DNA from: Bremerella cremea
GTDB taxonomy: Bacteria > Planctomycetota > Planctomycetia > Pirellulales > Pirellulaceae
Direction of reading: 5' to 3'
DNA length: 64,000 bases
Assembly (NCBI RefSeq): GCF_003335505.1
Contig: NZ_QPEX01000037.1
Coordinates: 60,854 to 124,853 of the forward strand
Shown here: positions 18,720 through 28,800 of the stretch, piece by piece
Layout: every line of letters begins with the position of its first letter
Numbering within the stretch: position 1 is the stretch's first letter
Translations under genes and position numbers: made by a program
Notes under the pieces: generated by a model
Databases searched by the model: none
Told to the model about the DNA's origin: nothing
Seen by the model: the letters and a program-made list of their open reading frames with translations, nothing else

Positions 18720-20222
18720 TCAATTATGGTTTTCAGGGCACTTCGCTTTGACCAGGACGTTTACACCAAGTTTGGCGAACTCCTCTTCCATGACCTGTTT
18801 TGCTAATTTCGCATTTTTCTGTGTGGTGAGTATTGAGTCGTGGATCGTGAGAAAAACATCATCCGGCCGAATCTGCTGTAGTCTGCCTAGGACGCCGTGA
18901 ATGACAATTTCCGCTTCCATCTGCTGCATAATTCTCGCCAGTTGGCTCTTATGTCTTTTTCTCTTTGAGATCACGAAATCGTAGATTGTGGGAAACTCGG
19001 TCTTAAATACTTCAACGATCGGTTCGTTGGGGATGTTGTAGCCGATGAAAAAGAATCGCTTGAAGAGACGTTTCTTGATTTCGTCTCGCGATAAAGTGAC
19101 CCCGCGACTCACGCAGGCGTCTTGCAGAAGTTCGTAGATTTTCCCTTGCTCCCCTGCTTCGACATACCGGAGGGTATCCGCATCGGCAATACCCCTGAGA
19201 ACTGGACACCGTAATGGTTCCTCGTTCTGTCTGTTGTCTTGTTTGTTCTTCCTCGACACGCCCCAAGGTGCGTTTGCGCCTATTGATTGCATGCAGAGAA
19301 GGCCCACCAAGAGCGGCTGGGAATTGGCAATGTCGAGTTCTACAAGACGACAGCCATCGACGCGCAGAAACTGGCGACAATCTCGACTAAGGTTTGTCAC
19401 ATTATGGTGAACTCGCTTAGTTTCCGAGGGCGAGCAATAAAAGTCGCCGCGCGCAATGCGCTCAATCGCCAAGTCGTGAGCATCATAGTTGGGCAAATCT
19501 TTGCGATGGTGCCTCAACCATTCCTTAGCTTCCGTCGCAAGGATTTCAACCTTGCGTAAGTCGTCGGAAAGCCTGCGACAAATAGGACATCGTTGACCGA
19601 TTAAATTTCTTTTATCTAACGAACGTCTGATCAGACCCTGAAGACGCCTGTCACGCGGGAAATAGCGAACAAAACTCGGTTGGCTTTTGGTGATAACAGG
19701 GCCGAACCCATACTTGTAACACCTTTTTCGTCTAAGCTTCCGTAAGACGTAGACAACTCCAGCTTCTTCTAGGTCATCGAGAATACGCCGATAGTGCAGT
19801 TTGGTCAGCAATTTACGAAAATACTTAGCCTTCAGCCGTACCGTTGATGCCTGTAAGTAAGGATCGCGTTCTTGCTGCTGCATTCGACGATAAGTTAGAT
19901 GGACGAAGTACCGAGCACGGTCGGCCAAGTGAACTCGGGACGGATGGAGAATCGATTCAAAATCGACGTTTTCAGGTACGAATAGAGTTGCCTCTAATTC
20001 TTTGTGTGCTCTCCGTGAGTGTGTATCCCGGTACTCCAGAACATCGTACAGGCGGAACATAACTCGACGTCCCTGGTTTCGTGTGCGGATACCGCTGCCT
20101 CGTTTTCCCCGCCAATCGTTTAGGGTTCGACGAGGAATCCCATAGTCCTGCTCAATCGACTTGGCATCTAACCAAAATTCCGTGGAGCCACTATTCGGCT
20201 CCAGCAAACTCACATCTTGCAC
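18720..20222 (-). CDS. family A DNA polymerase-like palm protein with HTH
   Basis: 500 residues. The N-terminus (FWLDAKSIEQDYGIPRRTLNDWRGKRGSGI) resembles a MerR-type HTH. The C-terminal half carries counterparts of the three family A polymerase motifs in order: motif A, LVELDIANSQP at about 297; motif B, RDEIKKRLFKRFFFIGYN at about 377-394; motif C, LTIHDSILTT at about 455. A Cys pair, CPICRRL, lies in the middle. There is no 5' or 3' exonuclease domain. It could replicate or repair the island, or make DNA for defence. I found no close well-known homologue by memory, so its job is inferred. Confidence 0.6.
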   Translation of the reverse strand: MQDVSLLEPNSGSTEFWLDAKSIEQDYGIPRRTLNDWRGKRGSGIRTRNQGRRVMFRLYDVLEYRDTHSRRAHKELEATLFVPENVDFESILHPSRVHLADRARYFVHLTYRRMQQQERDPYLQASTVRLKAKYFRKLLTKLHYRRILDDLEEAGVVYVLRKLRRKRCYKYGFGPVITKSQPSFVRYFPRDRRLQGLIRRSLDKRNLIGQRCPICRRLSDDLRKVEILATEAKEWLRHHRKDLPNYDAHDLAIERIARGDFYCSPSETKRVHHNVTNLSRDCRQFLRVDGCRLVELDIANSQPLLVGLLCMQSIGANAPWGVSRKNKQDNRQNEEPLRCPVLRGIADADTLRYVEAGEQGKIYELLQDACVSRGVTLSRDEIKKRLFKRFFFIGYNIPNEPIVEVFKTEFPTIYDFVISKRKRHKSQLARIMQQMEAEIVIHGVLGRLQQIRPDDVFLTIHDSILTTQKNAKLAKQVMEEEFAKLGVNVLVKAKCPENHN

Positions 20223-21024
20223 TATTCAATATCCTGTTACTTCGATTAGCCGATCCTTCGCTAAACAGCGATTGCCTACCTCATATTCTATAGAAAAAGG
20301 TGCATCGTACCAAAATCGTCAGACGAAATATGACAGGAAATACGTTACGAAAACATCAGAACATGCTTAAGAAATAGTGTACACTAACTCTCACTAAATC
20401 GCGTGTTTTGGCCTCAAGAGGCGTTCTGGTGTCATTCGTAAAAAGTGCCTCTCTAAGTCGAGTATCTCATCGCAAGGGCTAGGCGGATTAACAAGGGCGT
20501 CAGAATCGAAGTCGCATTCGCTAAAAAGTTTTAGCAAGTTTTTTTGATCAAGATGTCATTTCATTGTTCGGTTACGTCCGCAGATGTTTGGCCTCTACGC
20601 CCGTATAAGCCCTGCGAATATCGCTAAAGCCATAGAAGCTAAGAAGAATACCGGTCCCCACGCGTAGAAATGGAACCTCACGCGTGTGCGCGAGAAGTCT
20701 TTCGCCATCGTGATGTTGGTCTCACGATGGGGCATCCGGTTCAAACAGCCCTGGGGCATGGACGGTCGAAAATCATACGAAATCGGATCCTTGTTTCGGA
20801 TTGAGACGCCTCGTAACTTTTTGAGTTTTGCATGGCGTTTTCTGGTCAACATCACTCGGGTTTAGTTGATTTAGAACGCTTTCAAGCCAAATTGTGAGCG
20901 AAGCGAATTGCATCTACCCCCCCAGCAGTCACTCTGCTAAACTCCCACGTCAGACAAACTTAACCACCAGCCTGGCTTCAACTTCCGCTTGGCTGCTCTC
21001 TCTTATTCGAAATCTTCGCTCCCA
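20223..21024. other. divergent control region of the island
   Basis: About 800 bases between the polymerase-like gene and the methylase gene, transcribed apart. A perfect 10-base palindrome AGTGTACACT lies at 20376-20385 in an AT-rich stretch, a possible operator or promoter site. A short minus-strand frame at 20595-20855 ends in one hydrophobic helix (YAWGPVFFLASMALAIFAGLI) and might encode a small membrane protein, but its start is unclear and I do not annotate it as a gene. Confidence 0.4.
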
Positions 21025-22779
21025 ATGAATCCGAACCTCTCTTCCTTTATTTGGTCCGTGGCTGATTTGCTGCGGGGTGATTACAAGCAGTCGGAGTATG
21101 GCCGCGTCATTCTCCCCTTCACCGTGCTGCGGCGGTTGGATTGTGTGTTGGAAGGGACGAAAGAGGCCGTGCTGAAAGAGTTGGCCAAACGCGAAGCGTC
21201 CGGCGTCAACCCCGAGCCCTTCTTGCTCCGCAAGGCCAAGCAGCTCTTCTACAACACGTCGCCGCTCGACCTCAAGAAGCTGATGGGAGACCAAGACAAC
21301 ATCTTGGAGAACCTTATCGCCTATGTCGATGCCTTCTCCCCCGCCGTGCGCGATATCTTCGAGTGTTTCGACTTCCACACCCAGGCCCAGCGTTTGGAAA
21401 AGGCGAACCTGCTGTATCTCGTTACCGAAAAATTCGCCAACATCGATCTCCATCCGGAAGTGGTCCCCAACGAGCAGATGGGGCACGTCTTCGAGGAACT
21501 GATTCGCAAGTTCGCCGAAATCTCCAACGAGACTGCAGGGGAACACTTCACCCCGCGCGAAGTGATTCGCTTGATGGTCAACCTCCTCTTCATCGAAGAC
21601 GATCAGGCCCTCACCAAGCCGGGCATCGTCCGCAGCATCTACGACCCCACGGCCGGCACCGGGGGGATGCTTTCGACCGCTCAAGATCACCTGGCCGAAC
21701 AAAACCCTGAGGCCCGCCTGGTGATGTATGGGCAAGAGCTCAACGCCGAGTCGTACGCCATCTGCAAGGCCGACATGCTGATCAAGGGGCAAGATGTCAG
21801 CCACATTGTGCACGGCAACACCTTGTCGGAAGATGGCCTGCCGGGGCAGCAGTTCGACTATATGCTTTCCAATCCTCCCTTCGGCGTCGAATGGAAGAAG
21901 ATTCAAAAGGAAATCAAGAAAGAACACGAGCAGCAAGGCTACAACGGTCGCTTCGGTCCTGGCCTGCCGCGGGTCAGCGACGGCTCGCTGCTGTTCCTGC
22001 TGCACCTTATCTCCAAAATGCGGCCAGCCCAGGATGGGGGCAGCCGGTTTGGCATCGTACTGAATGGGTCTCCCCTGTTCACCGGTGGGGCAGGCAGTGG
22101 CGAAAGCGAGATCCGCCGCTACGTGCTGGAAAACGACCTGTTGGAAGCGATCATCGGGCTGCCGACCGATATGTTTTACAACACCGGCATCAGCACCTAC
22201 GTCTGGATTGTCACCAACCGCAAGCCGCAGCATCGCCAAGGGAAGGTCCAACTGATCGACGCCAGCGGCATGTGGCAGAAGATGCGGAAGAGCCTGGGGA
22301 GCAAGCGGAAGGAGCTTTCCGACGACCATATCGACGAGATCACCCGCCTGTTCGGCAAAGCGCAGCCGCACAGCACCAAGGACGCCGACGGGCACACCAT
22401 CCCTATCAGCCGCATCTTCAAGAACGAAGAGTTCGGCTACCACACCATCACCGTCGAACGCCCCGAGCGGGACGAGGCGGGCAACGTCGTGAAGGAAACC
22501 CGCGGCAAAAAGAAAGGCCAGCCGAAGCCAGACACCAGCCTCCGCGATACCGAAGAAGTCCCCCTGGGTCAAGACATCGAAGCCTACTTCCAGCGGGAAG
22601 TCCTACCCCATGTGCCCGATGCCTGGATCGACGAAGAAAAGACCAAAATCGGCTACGAAATCCCCTTCAACCGCCACTTCTACGTCTTCAAGCCACCGCG
22701 AGAACTGGCCGAGATTGACGCGGAGTTGAAAGAGGTGACCGACCGAATTGTGAAGATGATTGGGGGGCTTTCGCAGTGA
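21025..22779 (+). CDS. hsdM: type I restriction-modification methylase, HsdM
   Basis: 584 residues from the ATG at 21025. An N-terminal HsdM_N helical domain (SSFIWSVADLLRGDYKQSEYGRVILPFTVLRRLD) precedes the N6-adenine methylase domain with motif I YDPTAGTGGML (about 205) and catalytic motif IV NPPF (about 282). It methylates adenine in the host target to protect it, in complex with HsdS. The stop overlaps the hsdS start (GTGA). The long opposite-strand frame covering it is a shadow. Confidence 0.9.
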   Translation: MNPNLSSFIWSVADLLRGDYKQSEYGRVILPFTVLRRLDCVLEGTKEAVLKELAKREASGVNPEPFLLRKAKQLFYNTSPLDLKKLMGDQDNILENLIAYVDAFSPAVRDIFECFDFHTQAQRLEKANLLYLVTEKFANIDLHPEVVPNEQMGHVFEELIRKFAEISNETAGEHFTPREVIRLMVNLLFIEDDQALTKPGIVRSIYDPTAGTGGMLSTAQDHLAEQNPEARLVMYGQELNAESYAICKADMLIKGQDVSHIVHGNTLSEDGLPGQQFDYMLSNPPFGVEWKKIQKEIKKEHEQQGYNGRFGPGLPRVSDGSLLFLLHLISKMRPAQDGGSRFGIVLNGSPLFTGGAGSGESEIRRYVLENDLLEAIIGLPTDMFYNTGISTYVWIVTNRKPQHRQGKVQLIDASGMWQKMRKSLGSKRKELSDDHIDEITRLFGKAQPHSTKDADGHTIPISRIFKNEEFGYHTITVERPERDEAGNVVKETRGKKKGQPKPDTSLRDTEEVPLGQDIEAYFQREVLPHVPDAWIDEEKTKIGYEIPFNRHFYVFKPPRELAEIDAELKEVTDRIVKMIGGLSQ

Positions 22780-24098
22780 GTTTGAAGAAGTATCCTATAT
22801 ATGTGTCCAGCGATTCTTGGCAGGGAGATGTACCGTCTCATTGGCGAAAAACCTCATTAAAATACCTGGGAGAGTATCAAAACGGTTACGCATTCAAACC
22901 AACGGACTGGGGTGAGATTGGTCGTCCAATTATTAGGATCGCCCAACTAACGAGCGATGCTGCCCCGAATCTGTTTGCTGGAAAACTCGATGAGAAATTG
23001 AAAGTTGAAGATGGCGACCTCCTCTTTTCATGGTCTGCTACGATTGACACTTATATTTGGAGTTCGGGGCCCAGTTGGCTCAATCAGCACATCTTCAAAG
23101 TCACGCCATCCGCTGACGCAAATAAGAAATTTCTATTCTATTTGATTAAGCACGTAGCACCAAAGCTCGCCGATGTAGATGCGCACGGGAGCACAATGAG
23201 ACATATCAAGAAGGAAGATCTTGGGGAACGCGTTTACGTACCAGATATCGAAGAACAAGAAGCCATCGCCAAGTTCCTCGATGCCGAGACCTCGAAGATC
23301 GACGCGTTGGTGGCCGAGCAGCGGCGGCTGATTGAGCTGCTCGCCGAAAAGCGTCAGGCGGTCATCAGCCACGCCGTCACCAAAGGCCTCGACCCCCACG
23401 TGCGGATGAAACCCTCCGGGATCGAATGGCTGGGGGATGTGCCTGAGCATTGGGAGGTGAAGAAGATCAAACATTCCGTACTTTCAATAGAACAAGGGTG
23501 GAGCCCTCAATGTGAAAATGACCCAGTGGATTCGGAGAAACAATGGGGAGTTTTAAAGGTAGGGTGTGTCAATTACGGCAAGTTTAATGCAGATGAAAAT
23601 AAGGCTCTGCCAACTGATCTTGAGGCGAAGCCTGAGTTGTCAATCGTTCAAGGCGACTTGTTGATATCGAGGGCCAATACAATCGAACTCGTCGGCAGTG
23701 CTGCCGTGGCGGAGCGAGATTATCCAAACCTAATGTTGTGCGATAAACTCTATCGCTTGCGTCTAAACTTAAATGTTCTGTTACCTCAGTTTCTTTGCCA
23801 CTTTTTGACCTCCGAACTGGCTAGAGAACCGATCGAACTCGGCGCCTCGGGCGCTAGTCCATCTATGAAGAATATCGCCCAATCAGTAATTACAGATCTG
23901 TATTTCGCTGCCCCAGATATCGCAGAGCAGCGCAGGATCCTCGATTCACTGGGATCAACGCTATCGGAGTTAGACCACTTAGCATTACAAGTGGATCAGT
24001 CGATAGCCCTCCTCCAAGAACGCCGCACCGCCCTCATCTCGGCAGCCGTAACTGGCAAGATTGACGTTCGTGAATTTGCTAGTGAGGAGACGGTCTGA
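22776..24098 (+). CDS. hsdS: type I R-M specificity subunit, HsdS
   Basis: 440 residues with a GTG start overlapping hsdM. Two target-recognition domains are separated by conserved helical spacers: EQEAIAKFLDAETSKIDALVAEQRRLIELLAEKRQAVISH at about 160-205 and EQRRILDSLGSTLSELDHL...LLQERRTALISAAVTGKIDV at the end. The recognition domains differ from the coding style of the neighbours (more AT-rich), as often seen for exchanged recognition domains. It sets the DNA target of the complex. It is followed by an overlapping gene. Confidence 0.9.
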   Translation: MSLKKYPIYVSSDSWQGDVPSHWRKTSLKYLGEYQNGYAFKPTDWGEIGRPIIRIAQLTSDAAPNLFAGKLDEKLKVEDGDLLFSWSATIDTYIWSSGPSWLNQHIFKVTPSADANKKFLFYLIKHVAPKLADVDAHGSTMRHIKKEDLGERVYVPDIEEQEAIAKFLDAETSKIDALVAEQRRLIELLAEKRQAVISHAVTKGLDPHVRMKPSGIEWLGDVPEHWEVKKIKHSVLSIEQGWSPQCENDPVDSEKQWGVLKVGCVNYGKFNADENKALPTDLEAKPELSIVQGDLLISRANTIELVGSAAVAERDYPNLMLCDKLYRLRLNLNVLLPQFLCHFLTSELAREPIELGASGASPSMKNIAQSVITDLYFAAPDIAEQRRILDSLGSTLSELDHLALQVDQSIALLQERRTALISAAVTGKIDVREFASEETV

Positions 24099-24967
24099 TG
24101 ACCAGTGATCAACTGAATGATCAGAATCGCGATCACGAACCGGACTGGTTCAAATATGGATGGCAGATCTCGTTAGTGGTTATCGCTGCATTCGTAATTC
24201 TTGCCGGCCTGCAGTTTACCATGATAGCGACTGTTCAATGGCTCTTTGAGAGAGATGATATAACCGCGTTTGGTATCTCTGGGGATTTCTTCGGTGCCAT
24301 CAATGCCCTTTTCTCTGCCTTGGCGTTTGCAGCCATCATCATCACGTTGTGGATGCAAAAGTACGAGTTATCTCAACAACGTGAAGAATTGGAGATGACA
24401 CGCGGAGTGATGGTGCAACAGCAGCAGGAGATGAGGGAGCAAAACGAATTGCTTGGGAAGCAGCGATTTGAAACGACTTTTTTTCGGATGCTTGAGTTAC
24501 ATGGCCAAGTTGTTGAGACTCTACGGACAACTGACAATGCAAATTTTGGGCGTTCCGTTGTTGACGATATGGTTGAGTCAATACTCCGATTTGTTTACGC
24601 CAACGAAGGTGATCCAGGCCTAACAGTTGAATCAAGCATCAGTGCTTATGAACAGTGGTACCAACGCAATGAATCAGCAATTGGGCATTACTTTCGGACC
24701 CTCTACAACATTTTGAGCTTTGTCTCTGACCAGCAGATTAAAGACGAGAAAACATACACACGATTAGTTCGTGCCCAGTTATCCAGTAGCGAACTTCAAT
24801 TGTTAATGTTCAATGCCCTGGGGAGACGAGGGCGAGATAAATTCAAGCCACTTATTGAGAAGTACACGATTCTAAAACATCTACCTCAGGACGATATACT
24901 CGATCTTCTTCGCCCAGAATTCAAACCTACTGCGTTTGAAAGTATGGACAACAGTTCAAATGAGTGA
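24098..24967 (+). CDS. putative phage abortive infection protein (PutAbiC-like)
   Basis: 289 residues with two N-terminal transmembrane helices (about 24-46 and 62-84), a helical linker and a cytoplasmic domain with QRFETTFFRMLELHGQVV, HYFRTLYNILSFV and YTRLVRAQLSSSELQLLMFNALG. This is the layout of the PutAbiC family found near restriction systems. It may kill or arrest the cell when a phage is sensed. It overlaps hsdS by one base and sits inside the type I operon, so it is co-expressed with it. Confidence 0.65.
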   Translation: MTSDQLNDQNRDHEPDWFKYGWQISLVVIAAFVILAGLQFTMIATVQWLFERDDITAFGISGDFFGAINALFSALAFAAIIITLWMQKYELSQQREELEMTRGVMVQQQQEMREQNELLGKQRFETTFFRMLELHGQVVETLRTTDNANFGRSVVDDMVESILRFVYANEGDPGLTVESSISAYEQWYQRNESAIGHYFRTLYNILSFVSDQQIKDEKTYTRLVRAQLSSSELQLLMFNALGRRGRDKFKPLIEKYTILKHLPQDDILDLLRPEFKPTAFESMDNSSNE

Positions 24968-25883
24968 CATCAAACTATTCCGCACCGATGGCCAGCACGT
25001 GACGCAGTTGGAAGGGCAATCGGTGGCCCTCGAAAAGTCGCTACAGACACTGATCGAGCGGCACCTGGATGTGTTTTTGGGGGTTAGCTTTCTGGCCTCG
25101 GAGTACTCGACCGGCAAGACGCACGGCGGGCGGATCGATACGCTAGGGATCGACGAAAACGGCTGCCCCTGCATCATCGAATACAAACGGGCCAGCAACG
25201 AAAACGTGATCAACCAAGGGCTGTTCTACCTAGACTGGCTGCTGGACCACAAAGGAGAGTTCGAACTGCTGGTCCTGAAGACCCTGGGAGCCACGGAGGC
25301 CGACAGCATCGAATGGTCCGGGCCACGGCTGTTGTGCATCGCCGGCAGCTTCACCAAGTACGACAGCCACGCCGTCCAGCAAATCAACCGCAACATCGAG
25401 CTCATCCGCTACCTCCGCTTCGGCGAAGAGTTTTTGTTGTTGGACATGGTCAACGCAGTGCAGGCAACCGGTTCAATTGAGGACGAGGTGGTTATCGCGC
25501 CCGGCAAGCCAAAGGCCAAGACCCGCGATAAGATGGTCAGCGAACAACTGGCTGACGCTTCGACCGATCTTTTGGACCTGTATGAACAGTTGAAAGCGAC
25601 CTGCCTCAGCTTCGGCGACGATGTACAAGTCAAGGTATTGAAGCTATACGTCGCATTCAAACGCCTGAAGAACTTCGTGACGGTCGACGGGCGAGCAGCC
25701 TCAGGGATGCTCAACCTATACGTGAAGGTCGACCCACAGACCGTAGACCTGGAAGAAGGCTTCACCCGCGACGTCACCAACATCGGACACTGGGGTACAG
25801 GTGACCTGGAAATCGTACTGAGAAACCAAGACGACCTGGCTAAAGCCCTACCCCTTTTGCAGGCCAGTTATGAAGGATCGTAG
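24960..25883 (+). CDS. PD-(D/E)XK nuclease with DUF5655-like C-terminus
   Basis: 307 residues from the ATG at 24960, overlapping the previous gene by 8 bases. GGRIDTLGIDENGCPCIIEYKR contains the nuclease residues Asp60, Glu74 and Lys76, resembling the NucS/DUF91 family. The C-terminal third (LKLYVAFKRLKNFVTVDGRA...YVKVDPQTVDLEE) matches DUF5655. It probably cuts or binds nucleic acids, as an extra effector in the restriction operon. The hsdR start follows the stop closely. Confidence 0.7.
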   Translation: MSDIKLFRTDGQHVTQLEGQSVALEKSLQTLIERHLDVFLGVSFLASEYSTGKTHGGRIDTLGIDENGCPCIIEYKRASNENVINQGLFYLDWLLDHKGEFELLVLKTLGATEADSIEWSGPRLLCIAGSFTKYDSHAVQQINRNIELIRYLRFGEEFLLLDMVNAVQATGSIEDEVVIAPGKPKAKTRDKMVSEQLADASTDLLDLYEQLKATCLSFGDDVQVKVLKLYVAFKRLKNFVTVDGRAASGMLNLYVKVDPQTVDLEEGFTRDVTNIGHWGTGDLEIVLRNQDDLAKALPLLQASYEGS

Positions 25884-25886
25884 CTC

Positions 25887-28800
25887 ATGAACCTCCATAC
25901 CGAAATCAAACTCGAAGACGAGATCTGCGAACACCTGGCCGCAAGCGGTTGGCTGTACGAGGCCAAGGACGCGGCTGGGTACGATCGGCAGTTGGCCCTC
26001 TTTCCGGCGGATGTTATCGCGTGGGTGAAGCAGACGCAGCCGGAGGCGTGGGAGCGGTTAGAGAAGAACCACGGCGCTGCGGCGGAAGCGAACTTGCTAA
26101 AACGCCTGCGGGGGGCACTCGACCAAAGCGGGACGCTCGATGTGCTGCGGTTTGGGTTCGATGTGCTGGGGTTATCGCAGCCGCTGAAGATGGCCCAGTT
26201 CAAGCCGGCCCTGGCAATGAACCCCGACATTGTGAAGCGGTTCGAGGCGAATCGCCTGCGGGTGGTGCGCCAGGTGAGGTACTCGCTGAGCAATGAGAAC
26301 AGCATCGACCTGGTGTTGTTCTTAAATGGTATCCCGATCGCGACGGCGGAACTGAAGACCGACAACACGCAGAGCCTGGAAGATGCGGTTTATCAGTATA
26401 AGAAAGACCGCGACCCGGCCCCCAAAGGAAAGCCAGCGGAACCGCTACTGAAGTTCCCTTCTGGGGCGCTGGTTCATTTTGCCGTGAGCAGCAGCCGCGT
26501 GAAGATGACCACCAAGCTGGACGGCCTGAAGACTTTCTTCCTGCCTTTCGATCTGGGAGACGACGGCGGCGCTGGCAACCCGCTGAACCCCCAGGGGCAC
26601 CGCACGGCGTACCTGTGGGAAGAGGTTTGGCAGCGAGATAGCCTGTTGGAGATTCTAGGCCGTTACATGGTGGCCGAGCTTGATAAGAAGAAGCAGATCG
26701 CCAAGTTGATCTTTCCGCGCTACCACCAGTTGGCTGTGACGCGGAAGCTGAAAGAAGCCGTGCTGGAAGAAGGCCCTGGGCACAAGTACCTGATTCAGCA
26801 CTCGGCGGGCTCAGGCAAGACGAACTCGATCGCGTGGAGTGCCCACTTCCTGGCCGACCTGCACGATGCGGACAACCGGAAGGTGTTTGACACGGTGATT
26901 GTGGTTTCTGATCGGAAGGTGATCGACGGGCAACTGCAAGACGTGATCGACAGCTTCGAGCGTACCAAAGGAATTGTGGCGACGATCAAAGGAGACAAGG
27001 GAAGCAAGAGCGGCGAACTGGCCGAAGCGCTCTCGGGTAGCAAGAAGGTGGTGGTCTGTACCATCCAGACGTTCCCTTTCGCCCTGGAAGAGGTCCGCCG
27101 GCTCTCGGCTTCGGAAGGGAAACGTTTTGCGGTGATCGCCGACGAAGCCCACAGCAGCCAAACGGGCGAGGCAGCCTCGAAGCTGAAGCAGGTTCTCTCT
27201 GCTGAGGAACAGCAGGAAATGGAAGATACCGGCACGATCAGCAGCGAAGACGTGTTGGCCGCCGAGATGGCATCGCGGGCCAGTGATAAGGGGATCACTT
27301 ACGTGGCCTTCACCGCGACCCCCAAAGCGAAAACGTTGGAGCTGTTCGGCCGCTTGCCTGATCCGACTAAGCCAGGCGGCGAAGGGAACCTACCGCAGCC
27401 GTTTCATGTTTATTCAATGCAGCAGGCGATCGAAGAAGGCTTTATTCTCGATGTGCTGAAGAACTACACGTCGTACAAGGTCGCCTTCAAGCTGGCCAAC
27501 GCCGGCAAAGAGTTCGCCGATTCCGAAGTCGAACGCAGCACAGCCACCCGCGAGCTAATGAACTGGGTGCGGCTCCATCCGCACAATATCTCGCAGAAGG
27601 TCCAGATCGTGGTAGAGCACTTCCGCGAGACGGTTCAACCACTGCTCGGCGGCAAGGCCAAAGCCATGGTCGTGGTCGGAAGCCGTGTGGAAGCGGTCCG
27701 CTGGCAACTGGCCATCAACCGCTACATCCAAGAGCAAGGCTACCCTCTGCGGACACTGGTGGCGTTCTCGGGCGAAGTCGACGATAAAGACTCGGCCCCC
27801 GAACCACTGAAAGAAAATAGTTCTCTGCTAAACCCAGACCTCAACGGCCGCGATATTCGTGAAGCGTTCAAGGAAGACATCTACCAGATATTGTTGGTGG
27901 CCAGCAAGTTTCAAACCGGCTTCGATCAGCCGCTGCTGTGTGGCATGTACATCGACAAACGCCTGGCCGGCATTCAAGCAGTGCAGACTCTTTCGCGGTT
28001 GAATCGCTGCTACCCCGGCAAAGAGGATACATTCATCCTCGATTTCGTGAACGAGCCCGACGAGATCCTGGCGGCGTTTAAGACGTACTACACCACCGCC
28101 GAGCTCTCTGGCGTGACCGACCCGGAGTTGATTCTGACCTTGCGGGCCAAATTGGATGCGCTCGGATACTACGACGAGTACGAGATCCAGCGCGTGGTGA
28201 AAGTGGTCCTCGACCCCAAGGCGAAGCAGAAACAGTTAGAAGCGGCCATTACGCCGGTCGCCGATCGCTTACTGAAGCGGTTTAGCGCGGCCAAGGAAGC
28301 CTATAAACAGGCCACCGAAGCGAAGGACGAAAAGGCCGCCGAAGAAGCCAAGGACACGATGGAAGCGTTGATGATGTTCCGTGGCGACATTGGCACCTAC
28401 GTCCGGGCCTACACGTTCCTTTCGCAGATCTTTGATTACGGCAACACCGACTTCGAGAAGCGGGCCATCTTCTTCAAGCAGTTGGTTAGGCTTCTGAAAT
28501 TCGGCCGCGAGCGCGAAGGGGTCGACCTGTCCGAAGTCACAATGACCCACCACCGGCTATGGAACAAGGGAAAGAGAAGCTTAGGGCTTTCAGCTCATGA
28601 CGCACCGAAGCTAGACCCACTCACCGAAGCGGGCAGTGGATCGGTTCAAGAGAAAGAAAAGGCCCTGCTGAGTGAGATCATTGAAAAGTTGAATGACCTT
28701 TTCGGCGCTGACACGACCGACGGGGACCAACTTTCCTACGCCAATACCGTCGCCGAGAAGGCCCTGGAATCGGAGACCTTACAGAAGCAGGCCGCCAACA

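Noticed and set aside
20595..20855. Small membrane-like frame upstream of hsdM
   Set aside because: Only one hydrophobic helix and no reliable start, so it is mentioned in the intergenic entry but not called as a gene.
20950..22572. A 540-residue open frame opposite hsdM
   Set aside because: It is the antisense shadow of the high-GC hsdM gene; the plus-strand frame has full methylase motifs and the antisense one has none.
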